From Maniola hyperantus (Eukaryota > Arthropoda > Insecta > Lepidoptera > Nymphalidae), in contig NC_048539.1 in the NCBI RefSeq assembly GCF_902806685.2, forward strand, positions 5,344,501-5,408,500: DNA of 64,000 nt, written 5' to 3'. The notes under the pieces are model-generated. The model was not told where the DNA came from. It was given only the letters and a program-made list of their open reading frames with translations, and ran no database searches. Made by a program: the position numbers and the translations under genes. This document shows positions 1 to 9,363 of this stretch, one piece after another (positions within the stretch are counted from its first letter, which is position 1; every line of letters starts with the position of its first letter).

Positions 1-1010
1 TCTTGCCTTTACACCAAAGATTTTAAATTGTATTTAGATCTGGATTGTTATAGCTGGCCAGTCTAAGATGAAACTGACTATGTTATTAGGAATCCCTTAA
101 CGTTGCGTGCAGTAAGCTTGCTTCAGATCATTGTGATGCTGCCTGGAATGTCCAAATAATTGAAAGAACGTCTTCAGCATACGATAGCATTGTTTCTTCC
201 ACTATAATTTTGTATTGAAATTGATCCATGTTTCCTTCTATCAGTCTAACGGGTCCAACTCAATAACCAGAAAAACACCCTCAAATTTTCACGTTTCCTC
301 CGCCATGATTTAATGTCACTTAGGTGTACATTGGGTTAAATTCTTTATTCGGAGGTCGTCCTACGTATCGTTTTCTATCCGAACACACTGCGTTTATTTT
401 TGTTTCATCTGAAAAAAGTACATTTTTCCACTGTCTGACTATGCCTCTTTGCAAATACGAGACGGGCTTGCCTGTGACACCGTTTCAACATGGATAACTT
501 CCTTCCTATTTTTCTGTACAACTTCTTTTCTATCAAACGTCTTCGAATAGTGCATGCTGAGATCGCTGAAGGGTTGTTTTCACCAATATATTATTTTCTG
601 TGCTCGTTAGACCCCTTGAAAGATTTTGTTTTGCCAAACGAACCATATTCCTATCATCGCGACGAGATGTCTTTCTAGGTGTAGGTACGCGCGGAATATT
701 TGAAGTAGTTTGATACGTGTTAAAATGGCTAACAGCATTGGAAACCTTGTTTTCGAGCATCGCAAATGATCAGCTATCTTTTTATACGACTAATTCTTCT
801 TACCAAGTTGTACTAGTACTTCCCTTGTAGATTTATCACAAAGTTTTATTTTTACCCATTATTTTTCTAAAGTAATCAAATTTAAGACTTGCACAGCACT
901 AAATGGCGCCAGAAATTAAACGAAAAAGACTTAGCCACAGAGTATTTTCTAATAAAATTTGAATAAAAAAATAAACTGATAAGCGTTCTTAATTATGTGA
1001 CCAGCCAGTC
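1..1010 (-). mobile_element. Tc1/mariner-like transposon remnant (partial)
   Basis: Read on the minus strand this is a decayed Tc1-like DNA transposon cut by the window edge. Around 533-760 an open stretch carries the usual N-terminal DNA-binding region (PRKTSRRDDRN motif). Around 400-434 the frame gives an LFSDETKINAV stretch, which fits the second catalytic Asp region of Tc1 transposases, followed by the GRPPNKEFNP region. The frame is broken by stops (for example near 320), so the protein is not functional. An end-like sequence with TTAAGAACGC on the minus strand lies at about 980-1010. The far end is outside the window. Confidence 0.8.
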
Positions 1011-1174
1011 AGTAGTAGTATTAGATTCAGATCTAATGTAATAAATTTATCTTTTTATTGATTAATTAATAATGCCCATAAATCAATGCACTAATAATAT
1101 GGAAAAGTTTTGCGATACCACGAGATATAAAATATAATACATGCATTAAGTTTATTTCAAAAATAATAATCTTT

Positions 1175-1212
1175 ATATAAGCGTTCTTAATTATATGACC
1201 ACAACTGTATAT
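1175..1212 (-). repeat. Second Tc1-like terminal repeat
   Basis: The minus strand reads CAGTTGTGGTCATATAATTA followed by AGAACGCTTATA, next to TA. It matches the end at about 980-1010 in the same orientation. It is either the end of a second copy or a duplicated terminus. The roughly 165 bp between the two ends is AT-rich with no recognisable content. Confidence 0.6.
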
Positions 1213-1221
1213 ATACTTTTT

Positions 1222-1908
1222 TTATGATGTAACCACAAAATCTGTTTTCGGATTTTTCTAGTGCTATAAGACATTGCTGCCAAATTTCATGATTCTGGGA
1301 AGTACCCTATAGTTTTTGATTCCTTTGACGAGCCTTGACAGACACGGACAAAGAAGTGATCCTGAAACAGGCAACGATGATAGTCGCGAGCATAAGCTAG
1401 TTATATTATAACAACCGGCCAAGTGCGAGTCAGGCTCGCGCAATGAGGGTTCCGTACTATAGTCGTATTTTTTCGACATTTTGCAGAATAATTCAAAAAT
1501 TCTTTAAAAAAAATTTTATTTATTTTTATGTATCATAGATACATAAAAAAATTGTGCAATAAATCAAAAACTATCATGCCTAAAAATAAATAAAAATCTG
1601 TTTTAGAATGCACAGGTGAAGACCTTTCATATGATACCCCACTTGATATAGTTATCTTACTTAGAAAATTGAAAATACTAATAATTATTAGTTCATGACC
1701 ACAATTTAATTTTTTTGTGTGATCTAACCCTAAATTCACGGTTTTCAGATTTTTCCTCAAATGTCAGCTATAAGATCTACCTACCTGCCAAATTTCATGA
1801 TTCTAGGTCAACGGGACGTACCCTGTGGGTTTCTTGACAGACAGACAGACAGACAACAAAGTGATCCTATAAGGGTTCCGTTTTTCCTTTTGAGGTACGG
1901 AACCCTAA
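1222..1908 (-). repeat. GGGTTCCG-family dispersed repeat, one full and one partial copy
   Basis: The minus strand carries the repeat also seen at 31038, 35782, 43432 and 61637. It starts with GGGTTCCGTACCTCAAAAGG near 1908, runs through a CTGTCTGTCTGTC stretch and a TGAAATTTGGCAGGTAGGTA block, and ends with GTACGGAACCCTC and GACTCGCACTTGGCCGG near 1410. A second, shorter piece lies at 1222-1370. No coding capacity is seen. Confidence 0.75.
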
Positions 1909-2099
1909 AATAATGTTTTTTGTTTGTGACGTTTGCATTCCTATTCTCCTCGCGTCGCTTCCTCATTTACTGAGTATCATGGCTCCTTTCTGATAATACC
2001 CTCTTAATGTCATTTTTCCAGCGCAAGCAGTGATAAGCACAATAGATAGTGCAAGTGCTTCCTTCACCAGTGGCCCTACCGCGGTTGTTTGACAGCTAC

Positions 2100-2240
2100 A
2101 ATGTCACGATCGCAATCATCTCTGATTGGTTAATGCTCGCTCACTATTGGCCACAATGCATTGTTGCAACAAGAATCGCACAAATTCAGCCAATCAGAAC
2201 AATTTAGATTGTAATAATGATTGATGCAGGTTTTAGACAA
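2100..2240. repeat. Imperfect inverted repeat, MITE-like
   Basis: The segment holds CAATCATCTCTGATTGG on the left and a complementary form (CCAATCAGAACA..GATTG) on the right. A related stretch containing TGATTGGCTGAATTT lies at about 11300-11425 in a YTHDF intron. It probably belongs to a small palindromic element family. Ends are not defined. Confidence 0.4.
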
Positions 2241-2321
2241 TAATCCACCACGCTGGCCTAGCATGGCTTGGCATTCTGCGGGTACTACTAGTAAATAATA
2301 ATGAAGTGGGTAGGTACTTAC

Positions 2322-5112
2322 TTTTCAACGAATTTTTCTAATTCATTGAAGTTCTTGATATTGAGGAATTCATTAATCAGTTTTTCAGGAACTAGGCCTG
2401 TCACCTAAAATATGAGCAGTTAATAAAAGGACAACTAGTAATACTTAATATGGATTATGTTGACAACATTTTAACAAAGTGCTTTCATGATTTTAAATAA
2501 GATAAGGCTAGGTAGGTACATATCTAGTGCAATTTTCCTAATTTCCCTTCATAGCCTTAAAATCTCAGCTATCCAAAAAATAAGCTCATTTAAATAGCAC
2601 ACTGGCCATTTGTGTAGCAAACTAATTAAGAACCAGCAATTTATATTAATAAATTGCTGGTTCTTAATTAGTTGCTTGTAAGCAATTTATAGATAGTTAT
2701 TATAGATAGTTTATACTTTATATCATTATATTTTATTACATAGAACAAAATTGTATTATAAAATACATACAACAGAATTTCTGTTATTGTTCAATAACAT
2801 ACATGTACAGTATGCGGCAGAAAATATTGTACATCACCTTTAGAAAGAGATCGCGATTTCGTAGAGCGTAGTCTTTGTCGTTGAGACTGACAAAACGTCA
2901 CATAGGTATGAGTGACAGAGACAACGCTCTACAAAGTCGAAATCTCATTCTAAAGATTGATATACAATTTTCTTTCATAAGCACATATTATGTTTATAAT
3001 AAAAACATTTAATAAATACAAATAGGTTACATACCTCAATCAGGCCTTCTGAGGTGATTTTTCCAAGCAAACGCTGGCAACACTGTAAAGCGGTGAGCGC
3101 ACGACGCATATCTCCCTCGCATGTATCAACTGCTTGGTGTAACACCTCTCCGTTGCCCACTTCTACACCCTCTGCTACACATACATCTTGCAACCTTGTA
3201 ATATCAAAAACTACTCTACTTCTTGCCTATAGTCCGCGACAGCTTGAGTTGGCGGGGTCTGAAGCGGGGGGACGCCCCGCACACCCGCACGTCACCCGCA
3301 TGGGCTGTGTGGGTCGTTCCTCCACGATTACCAACTCGACCTGTTGTATACTATACTTAGCAATAATTATTCTAATAAGCACTGTAGTATAGTTTGCAAT
3401 CTACAAAGGCATTAGAAATTTAGTCATAATATAGAAATGATTACATTTCGATTTGAAATGAAATAGATACAAAAAATTTCTTATGTGTATAAGGTTTGTT
3501 CCGTAATAATTCCACAAAAGCCAATGTAGTGAAAAAGACAATCAGTCTAATTTTGTTGTACACATCCTCTGAGCTGTAACTAAAATGACAGAACTATTTA
3601 TGTTGCTGTCCCTTTCAAAATACTCTCTGGGGAAAGGGATAGCAGATTTATGCCTGCTAGTTTAGTTTAGCTTAGAGAATTGTATACTGTGCACAGTCCT
3701 TCTCTCAAAATGAGACAGGTTAAGGCTATAATCAACCACGCTGGCCAAGCATGCCTTGGCAGTCTGCGGGTATTGTGTAGGTACTGCCGAGTTATTGTGT
3801 AGGTACTGCCGAGTTAGCCACAACAATTCTGTTGTGCATGGTCTTTACTACACTAAATACTAACAACTAATAAGTAAAGTGACAGATCTAAATCTAGTGC
3901 TATCATTTTCAGCAGGTAATTGTGAAAGGGTTAGCCAAACATTTAGTTTAGAGATAGTATACAACAGAATTTGCACCAGGCATCAGTGTTAAGATAATTC
4001 AGTTGTCAATTTTCTTTCAATTACTTGCTTAACTTTTGAACAAGATTTTTTCTTTCTCAAAAAGCTACATGGCCTAAATTCTAAGTTTTTGAAAGTTTCA
4101 ATCATAGTTTGCTTTATGTTTTGTGTATAATAGCTTACCTTTTTATAACATTTTCTCTTGCCAGCGGCTTAAATCTGAACTTGGAACATCTGCTAGTGAT
4201 GGGTGGAATGATTCTAGACACATAATTGCAAATGAGACAAAAGCGTGTGGTCCGAGTCTCTCTTTCCATCGTACGACGTAACGCTGCCTGCGCTGCTGAT
4301 GTCATTGAGTCCGCCTCATCAAGAATAACTAGTTTATATGGAGGGCATGGTCTGCCACTGAAATAATTAAGATTTATTGTTAAAATTCACTAAATCTAAG
4401 TAGTTATCTGCACTGTTGAGGCTTTTTATTAACATTTTGTACATTCTATTTTTAATACAATTTAAGGGCTAATTATGGGCCACATAAGAAAGCTCAGTCA
4501 CTCAGTAGGCGACCTATACAGACTTTTATAGTTATGGATCGTACTAATGCTACATCTTTACCACTTCCTATAAACCATGCCTAAGCAAACACATCGGTGT
4601 TATAGGTCTAATCAGACAAGTTCTAAATTAAAAATTAACAAAATGCTTACTCAGGTCTGGTACTGCTGACAGTCAATTGAGCGAAAGACTTGACTTTGTC
4701 TCGTATAACCTGTATACCACGCTCATCTGAGGCGTTCAGTTCCAAGACACGGTCTCGCGTAATATCTCCGAACAGCTGGCGAGCGGCTGCCAGAATAGCG
4801 CTCGTCTTGCCAGTCCCAGGAGGGCCGTAGAACAAGAGATGCGGTAAATCGCCACCAGCCAAACATTCTCTCAGAACTTGTATCACCTCTCCTTGATCAA
4901 CGATGTCGTCAATTGTTTTCGGACGACTAGAAAATTAAATACTTAAACTGAATTTCGCATAGTATAAGAAAAAAGTTCGGTGATAATATAGAAGATAAAT
5001 CTTACTATTTTTCTACCCATGGCGCGGGTGGTTTCTTCTTAGTAGTTTTGACACCAGATGAAGAAGGTTTATCAGCGCTGGATATTTTCCCAGTTTTCAG
5101 AAACGCTTGCAT
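2322..5112 (-). CDS. RFC4: Replication factor C subunit 4 (clamp loader ATPase), 3' end missing
   Basis: RFC4 is one of the small AAA+ subunits of the RFC complex that loads the PCNA ring at primer ends. Exons on the minus strand are 5112-5006, 4926-4651, 4357-4139, 3194-3035 and 2404-2322. All have GT/AG borders and matching phases and encode 281 complete codons. The start is MQAFLKTGK, as in vertebrate RFC4. Walker A GPPGTGKT is at residues 70-77, Walker B LDEAD at 140-144 and the SRC arginine-finger motif at 183-185. Domain III follows in exons 4 and 5. The family is about 360 residues, so roughly 80 C-terminal residues are absent. The last exon ends at a GTAAGT donor and no continuation was found down to position 1, so the remaining exons lie to the left. 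It is divergent from RNASEH2B. Recognition rests on strong similarity to human RFC4 rather than to RFC2 or RFC5. Confidence 0.93.
2620..2673. repeat. Perfect 25-bp inverted repeat with 4-nt loop in RFC4 intron 4
   Basis: The arms 2620-2644 and 2649-2673 are exact reverse complements, with the loop ATTA. The stem contains AGAACCAGCAATTTAT. It lies inside RFC4 intron 4. It may be a hairpin in the transcript or a small palindromic insertion. Confidence 0.85.
2813..2975. mobile_element. MITE, GCGGCAG family, degenerate copy
   Basis: It begins GCGGCAGAAAATATTGTACA and contains GTAGAGCGTAGTC and GACAACGCTCTAC as inverted arms around GACAAAACGTCAC. The same element, better preserved, is at 63617-63779. 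The right end (TATACAATTTTCTTTCAT) has decayed. It lies in RFC4 intron 4. Confidence 0.75.
3228..3355. mobile_element. MITE, CGCGACAG family, in RFC4 intron 3
   Basis: The left end TATAGTCCGCGACAG and the right end CTGTTGTATACTATA are imperfect inverted repeats about 30 bp long. The GC-rich centre contains CACACCCGCACGTCACC. Relatives are at 56801 and 58361. Its edge is only about 30 bp upstream of the RFC4 exon 4 acceptor (read on the minus strand). Confidence 0.75.
3545..3690. mobile_element. MITE, AAACTAAACT family, copy 1
   Basis: It is a foldback element. The left arm has GTTGTACACATCCTCTGAGC and the right arm GTTTAGCTTAGAGAATTGTA. The centre has two opposed CCCTTTC/GAAAGGG blocks. Better copies at 6019-6171 show the consensus. 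It lies in RFC4 intron 3. Confidence 0.7.
3772..3815 (+). repeat. Tandem duplication of 22 bp
   Basis: The unit TTGTGTAGGTACTGCCGAG plus TTA occurs twice in a row. It follows a SINE-like fragment (CACGCTGGCCAAGC, about 3738) in RFC4 intron 3. Confidence 0.8.
3820..3972. mobile_element. MITE, AAACTAAACT family, copy 2
   Basis: It is a decayed copy. CAACAATTCTGTTGTGC lies at the left, GACAGATCTAAATCTAGTGC in the middle and GTTTAGAGATAGTATACAAC at the right end. It is close to copy 1 in the same RFC4 intron. Confidence 0.6.
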
Positions 5113-6018
5113 TTTATTATTTCAATGACAGATTTTAAGTTTTAACTGAATCTAAAATTCCAACCAGTAAAAAGTAGGTAATCTGTGATTCCAACAAAAT
5201 TGATACCAATTTTGCCGCCGCCGCCGCCGGCAATTTAAAGATGATAACACGGGATGATAATATGACAATCGCAGACAGACTAATCAATGACAGTTGACAC
5301 ATAAGTGCTGTCTGTAGATAATATAAAGTTCTTAGTCCATAGCCTATGGTCTTATGGGGGATCCCTTGGGGAACCACATGCTTGCGACAAACAGCAAGCG
5401 TGTGTACGGCTACTGCAACGTGGGCACACCAACCTACAAGAGACCTGTCTATCGGTTGATGATGACGATGATACAGATGTAGTCTCAGAATAAGGACTAT
5501 TAGAAGTAGCCCTACAGTGATACTTACTTAGACTTCCTTTTCTATGTAAGGTGTGCTAAAATCCATCTAAATCAACAAAGTGTTTTTTTTTATCTTTGAC
5601 AGCACTGACAATAATTTTAGGGTTGTTCCATGTAGTACTTAGAAATTCTTTGGGTTGTTCTATGTAAGACATTTTAGTTCCAAATATTTAATTTCTACTC
5701 TAAGCGGTTGCACTTTACCTATATTAATAGTCCCTGTGCGCTAGAGCCGTAGGTGCATGAAAAAAAAACGTTTTATTTTTATTTTTCACTTTGACACCTT
5801 TTGACAGTTGCTGTCAGGTGAATTTTTTTTTTTAATTTTTTTTACGGCCCTGGATAACAGTCCTTTAAGGCCTAAAGATTTGTCAGGTGAATTTTGACGG
5901 CCACCACAGACCAATAACATGTATGACGGCCACGGCCACGAATGGTTTATTGTTTACAATTTATGTTTACAAAATCTAAAACATCACAGTAAAATCAATT
6001 TAGTGGTACAGTGTGGCT
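5113..6018. promoter_or_regulatory. Divergent intergenic region between RFC4 and RNASEH2B
   Basis: The two start codons are 1062 bp apart and point away from each other, so promoter elements for both genes should lie here. A CCGCCG run (5215-5229) sits about 105 bp upstream of the RFC4 ATG. A LINE tail (5340-5480) and T-rich blocks (5583, 5760, 5826) fill the middle. No TATA box was assigned. Confidence 0.5.
5340..5480 (+). mobile_element. Non-LTR retrotransposon 3' tail fragment
   Basis: It ends CCTACAAGAGACCTGTCTAT then CGGTTGATGATGACGATGAT. This matches the ends of the longer fragments at 16655-16865 and, in reverse, 32525-32750. The simple trinucleotide tail is typical of such elements. 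It is 5'-truncated. Confidence 0.65.
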
Positions 6019-6171
6019 AATTCCGTTGTACACAATCTCTAAACTAAACTAAAATGGCACGTCTAAATCTATTGCTATCCCTTTCATAATGTTGCTTGCG
6101 GAAAAGGAGAGCACTAGATTTAGACCTATTAATTTAGTTTAGTTTAGAGATTGTGTACTAGAGAATCGGCC
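6019..6171. mobile_element. MITE, AAACTAAACT family, copy 3, abutting the RNASEH2B start
   Basis: The left arm TTGTACACAATCTCTAAACT and the right arm AGTTTAGAGATTGTGTACTA are near-perfect inverted repeats. Subterminal blocks GGCACGTCTAAATCTATTGC and GCACTAGATTTAGACCTATT are also inverted. It ends about 4 bp before the ATG at 6175. Confidence 0.85.
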
Positions 6172-6174
6172 CCA

Positions 6175-8693
6175 ATGAGTACGAGATCAAAAAAGAAGCA
6201 GTCAATACCGGACACCAAGAATTCAATATTACGGAAACGCGTAGAGAATTCATGGATTCTTCTTTTAAAAGGTTTATATTGGCAGTATTTTTCATATCTT
6301 TCTGATACATTTGTTGTGCAAAAAATTATAGATGTGTATAGGTATGTATTTAAATTTTAAGCATTACTGGCAATGCTTTACCAGGAGATCACAGCTAGCC
6401 AGAAGATCACAGCTAGCCAGAAGCGTTTAGCGTTTTTTTTAACTACATTACATATTTGTCTTACAGAGTCAATACTGGAAAATAAAAACTTTCAAATTAT
6501 CTCACTTCCACATCCGGCAAATGGCAATTCAACAAAGTATGTGCTGGATAGTCTTAATCACAAGATATATGAGGTTGTAACCTTCAATGAATTCTACAGG
6601 TCATGGTTTATAAATGACACTGTGAAGTCTGATGGCAGTATTATGATGGTAACACCAATTAATCCACTGTTTTTAGGTTTGTGAGAAATGCTGATTTTTA
6701 ACTATTTTTTTTACTTAAATTAACCAGTTAGTAAAACATATTTTGTTTTATTTCCATACTAATAATATAAATGGAAAAGAGTGTTTATCTGTTAACTTTT
6801 CACAGCCTACCAGTTTAACTAATTTTAACAAAATTTAGTTCAGACCTTGCATCCCCAGAATGGACATAAGCTACTTTTTATCCTGGAAAATTGGATATTG
6901 TAATGTCCCATCTGTTTGATCAGTTTTGATGAAGTTTGGGTAGAAATCGCTTCCATCCTGGAGATGGACAGGCTACTTTTCATCCTGAAAAATCAAAGAG
7001 TTACCATTGGATTTTTGAAAACATAAATCAACATGGATGAAGTTGTGGGTAGTGTGGTGTCGTAGTCTAGTATTCTCATTTCATTCTGTAATTATTCCAC
7101 TGATAATTATTGTCCTTGAAACCTTGAACTGAGGTTTTTATTTAATCTTATTTTGAGACACTGGTGTGATTCATTAATTGTTACATGTATAAAACCATGA
7201 TGAGTTGTATGTAAATACAAATTCTTGGATTTCATCATTATCAAAAAATATTGGGAACCCAATATTTTTTCAGGATTTTATATAAAAATAAATGTGGTAT
7301 TAAGTGTACTTATATTTTATAGTTTTGCCAAGATTAAGACAACAGTGTGCAAACAGAGCTATTCCTCTTGAAGATTTATTATCGGAGAAGGGTTTTGACA
7401 AAATCTTGGATTTTATAACTAATTTAGATGCTGTCGCTGATTTAAAGGTATTTTATTCTCTTCAGTTAATTTTAGATAAGTAAAAAAACTGTAGAAATCT
7501 AAAAGTGTGTTTGTTGCTACTTTAGAACTAGACTGGTACTAGTTAAAGACTTGAATGTTTGGCACTTAACTTAAGAGTTCCTGTAGGATTTTTATAAATT
7601 ATAATTTTTGCATTTTAGTGTTGCTTAAATCTGTGTACAATATTGCTACACTAGATGGGTGTGGGTGAATGGGTGCAAGACTAATGCTTCTGAACCTATA
7701 CCTTCAAAATGGCTACTGCTTAAAAAACTAAACTTATAATTTAAACAAATACCTATCTTCATTTTCAGGGTCCACAGGATATAAGAGCATATAAATATAA
7801 CGAAGAAAAGACTTTAAATTGGTTGGAAAATAAAATTCGAAAACTAGCCATAGTATTAAGGGAGAAAAGGGTCCATGTAACATCTGGAGCAGTTTCGGCA
7901 ACATTTGTAACTAGTGATGTGAATAATGAAAATATAGATGAAGGTATAACTCCTTTTTTTAAAGTTACCCAATATTACCCTAATAATAATTAATTTTATG
8001 TTTACCTACATGACTAATAAAGTGGTAGCGTTCAAATTTCCCCCACCTGATTGGTACTTCCAAATCACACACCTCTAACTTCTTTGGAGTTTTGTGTGTT
8101 TAAGCAACCACTTGAAGTTTGTGGAGAAACCTGCATGCCTGAGAGTTTTCAAAAACTTCTCAAAAGTGTGCAAAATCTGTCAATCTACACCAAGTGTGGT
8201 GAACTATGGCCCTTATCATGACTGAGAGAAGACCCATGCTCAGTAGTGAGCCAGCGATGGGTTAAGAAGATGATGGTGACATGTGAGATATTAGGAAAAG
8301 CCCCTTTAAAAAAAAATTGCTTTACTGTTATGGTAGTGTTGCTAGTAAAAAAAATTTCTATTTTCAATTTCAGAATTCTACTTAAAATATGCCCATGGGA
8401 TGATGTCAGATTATCTAGAAGAAGGGATAGTTGAATTACTTGAAAAGAAATTTGATTTTAAGACCGAGCTCATTCAACATATAGGCAACAAAAGGAAATC
8501 AGAAATAGAACTAGAAAATGTCAATAAAAAAATCAAACTTGAACCACATGGACAGTCAGAAGAAATCAAATTCAGTCTCAATAATTCAACAATGGATATC
8601 AAAAATCAAAAACCATTGACAGCAAAAGAAAAAGCTAGACAAAAAGCTGCTAGTAAAACTAAAACCATCTCATCTTTTTTTTGTAAAAAGTGA
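6175..8693 (+). CDS. RNASEH2B: Ribonuclease H2 subunit B
   Basis: RNASEH2B is the scaffold subunit of the trimeric RNase H2 that removes ribonucleotides from DNA and RNA from hybrids in the nucleus. Exons are 6175-6271, 6467-6676, 7323-7447, 7769-7943 and 8374-8693. All have GT/AG borders and consistent phases and give 308 residues (human 312). Recognised blocks are the triple-barrel region (VTFNEFYRSWFINDTV, then TPINPLFLVLP), the EEKTLNWLENKI helix and the EFYLKYAHGMMSDYL helix. The C-terminus is basic and ends TISSFFCKK, a PIP-like PCNA-binding motif without the usual Gln, as in the human protein. The start is the first in-frame ATG after a MITE. It is divergent from RFC4 and about 670 bp ahead of the YTHDF gene. 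Confidence 0.93.
6770..7060 (+). repeat. Helitron-like repeat family B, in RNASEH2B intron 2
   Basis: It contains GTTTATCTGTTAACTTTTCA, two copies of the CTACTTTTTATCCTGGAAAA-type block and ATCAAAGAGTTACCATTGGA, then a decayed end near 7060. The same order appears at 16930-17160 and 23400-23625. Confidence 0.6.
7243..7270. repeat. Perfect 13-bp inverted repeat, 2-nt loop
   Basis: AAAAAATATTGGG and CCCAATATTTTTT flank AA. It lies in RNASEH2B intron 2, just upstream of exon 3. Confidence 0.8.
8060..8285 (+). mobile_element. tRNA-derived SINE (GTGATAGCC family), 5'-truncated, in RNASEH2B intron 4
   Basis: It carries the body of the common SINE here: CACCTCTAACTTCTTTGGAG, then GAAACCTGCATGCCTGAGAG and GTGAGCCAGCGATGGGTT, with a TGATGG end. 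The tRNA-like head is missing. It ends about 90 bp before exon 5. Confidence 0.7.
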
Positions 8694-8812
8694 CAAAACT
8701 TAAAATATCTAGGCTAGGTACCTACCTATTTGTAAATTGTAATGAATATAACATTGCATAATTGTACATATTTTGTTTTATTTGTGAGTTAATTTCAATT
8801 ATTGTTAAATGC

Positions 8813-8818
8813 AATAAA
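8813..8818 (+). terminator. Poly(A) signal of RNASEH2B
   Basis: AATAAA lies 120 bp after the RNASEH2B stop codon, in AT-rich 3' UTR sequence. It is the first good hexamer after the gene. Confidence 0.6.
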
Positions 8819-8829
8819 ACTGATTTCTA

Positions 8830-9363
8830 TTGAAATAATGAATAAGTAACATTACACGTTCCATTGCAAATTCAACATCCATGGAATGATATTCGCCTGT
8901 CAGATCGTAGGGAAAAGGCTTGGATCATAGTAGATAATCTATGGCTTGGATAATACATTCGTACAAATCTATGCATTCGTGGGAAAAGGTACCTAGTTAC
9001 CTGGAACATGAATAATGTCCTACCTGCTTATAAAATCCGTAGTTATCTTCCTAATGAAATGGTATGAACTCGAATCCTTGATTCGAATCAAGGAAGATGA
9101 ATCAAAATATCTATGGATAGAATATGACAAAAAGTGGAAAAAATAATGATATTTGGCAACACCAAATAGTCGCCATTGCTACGTCCAATTTTGTTCCTAT
9201 TCCTTTTCGGACATTGAGCAATTCTTTGTATATTGCTTGTTCTTTATTATTTATTAGTGTTTTTCGGACACACCGGACACTGTAGTGAAACTCATGTGAT
9301 TAATATTGATATTGCCGTGAGTAAAGACTTTAATAAGTGTTCAATACGCTAAAATCGCGGCCA
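8830..9363 (+). promoter_or_regulatory. Intergenic region and 5' leader of the YTHDF gene
   Basis: This short stretch between the RNASEH2B poly(A) signal and the YTHDF ATG must hold the YTHDF promoter. A perfect 20-bp palindrome (TCCTTGATTCGAATCAAGGA) is at 9075-9094. An ATGTGA start-stop pair at 9294-9299 would be a minimal upstream ORF if transcription starts before it. No TATA box or repeat was recognised. Confidence 0.5.

Noticed and set aside
490..760. Plus-strand open frame at 490-678
   Set aside because: It overlaps the minus-strand transposase remnant, which explains the open frame.
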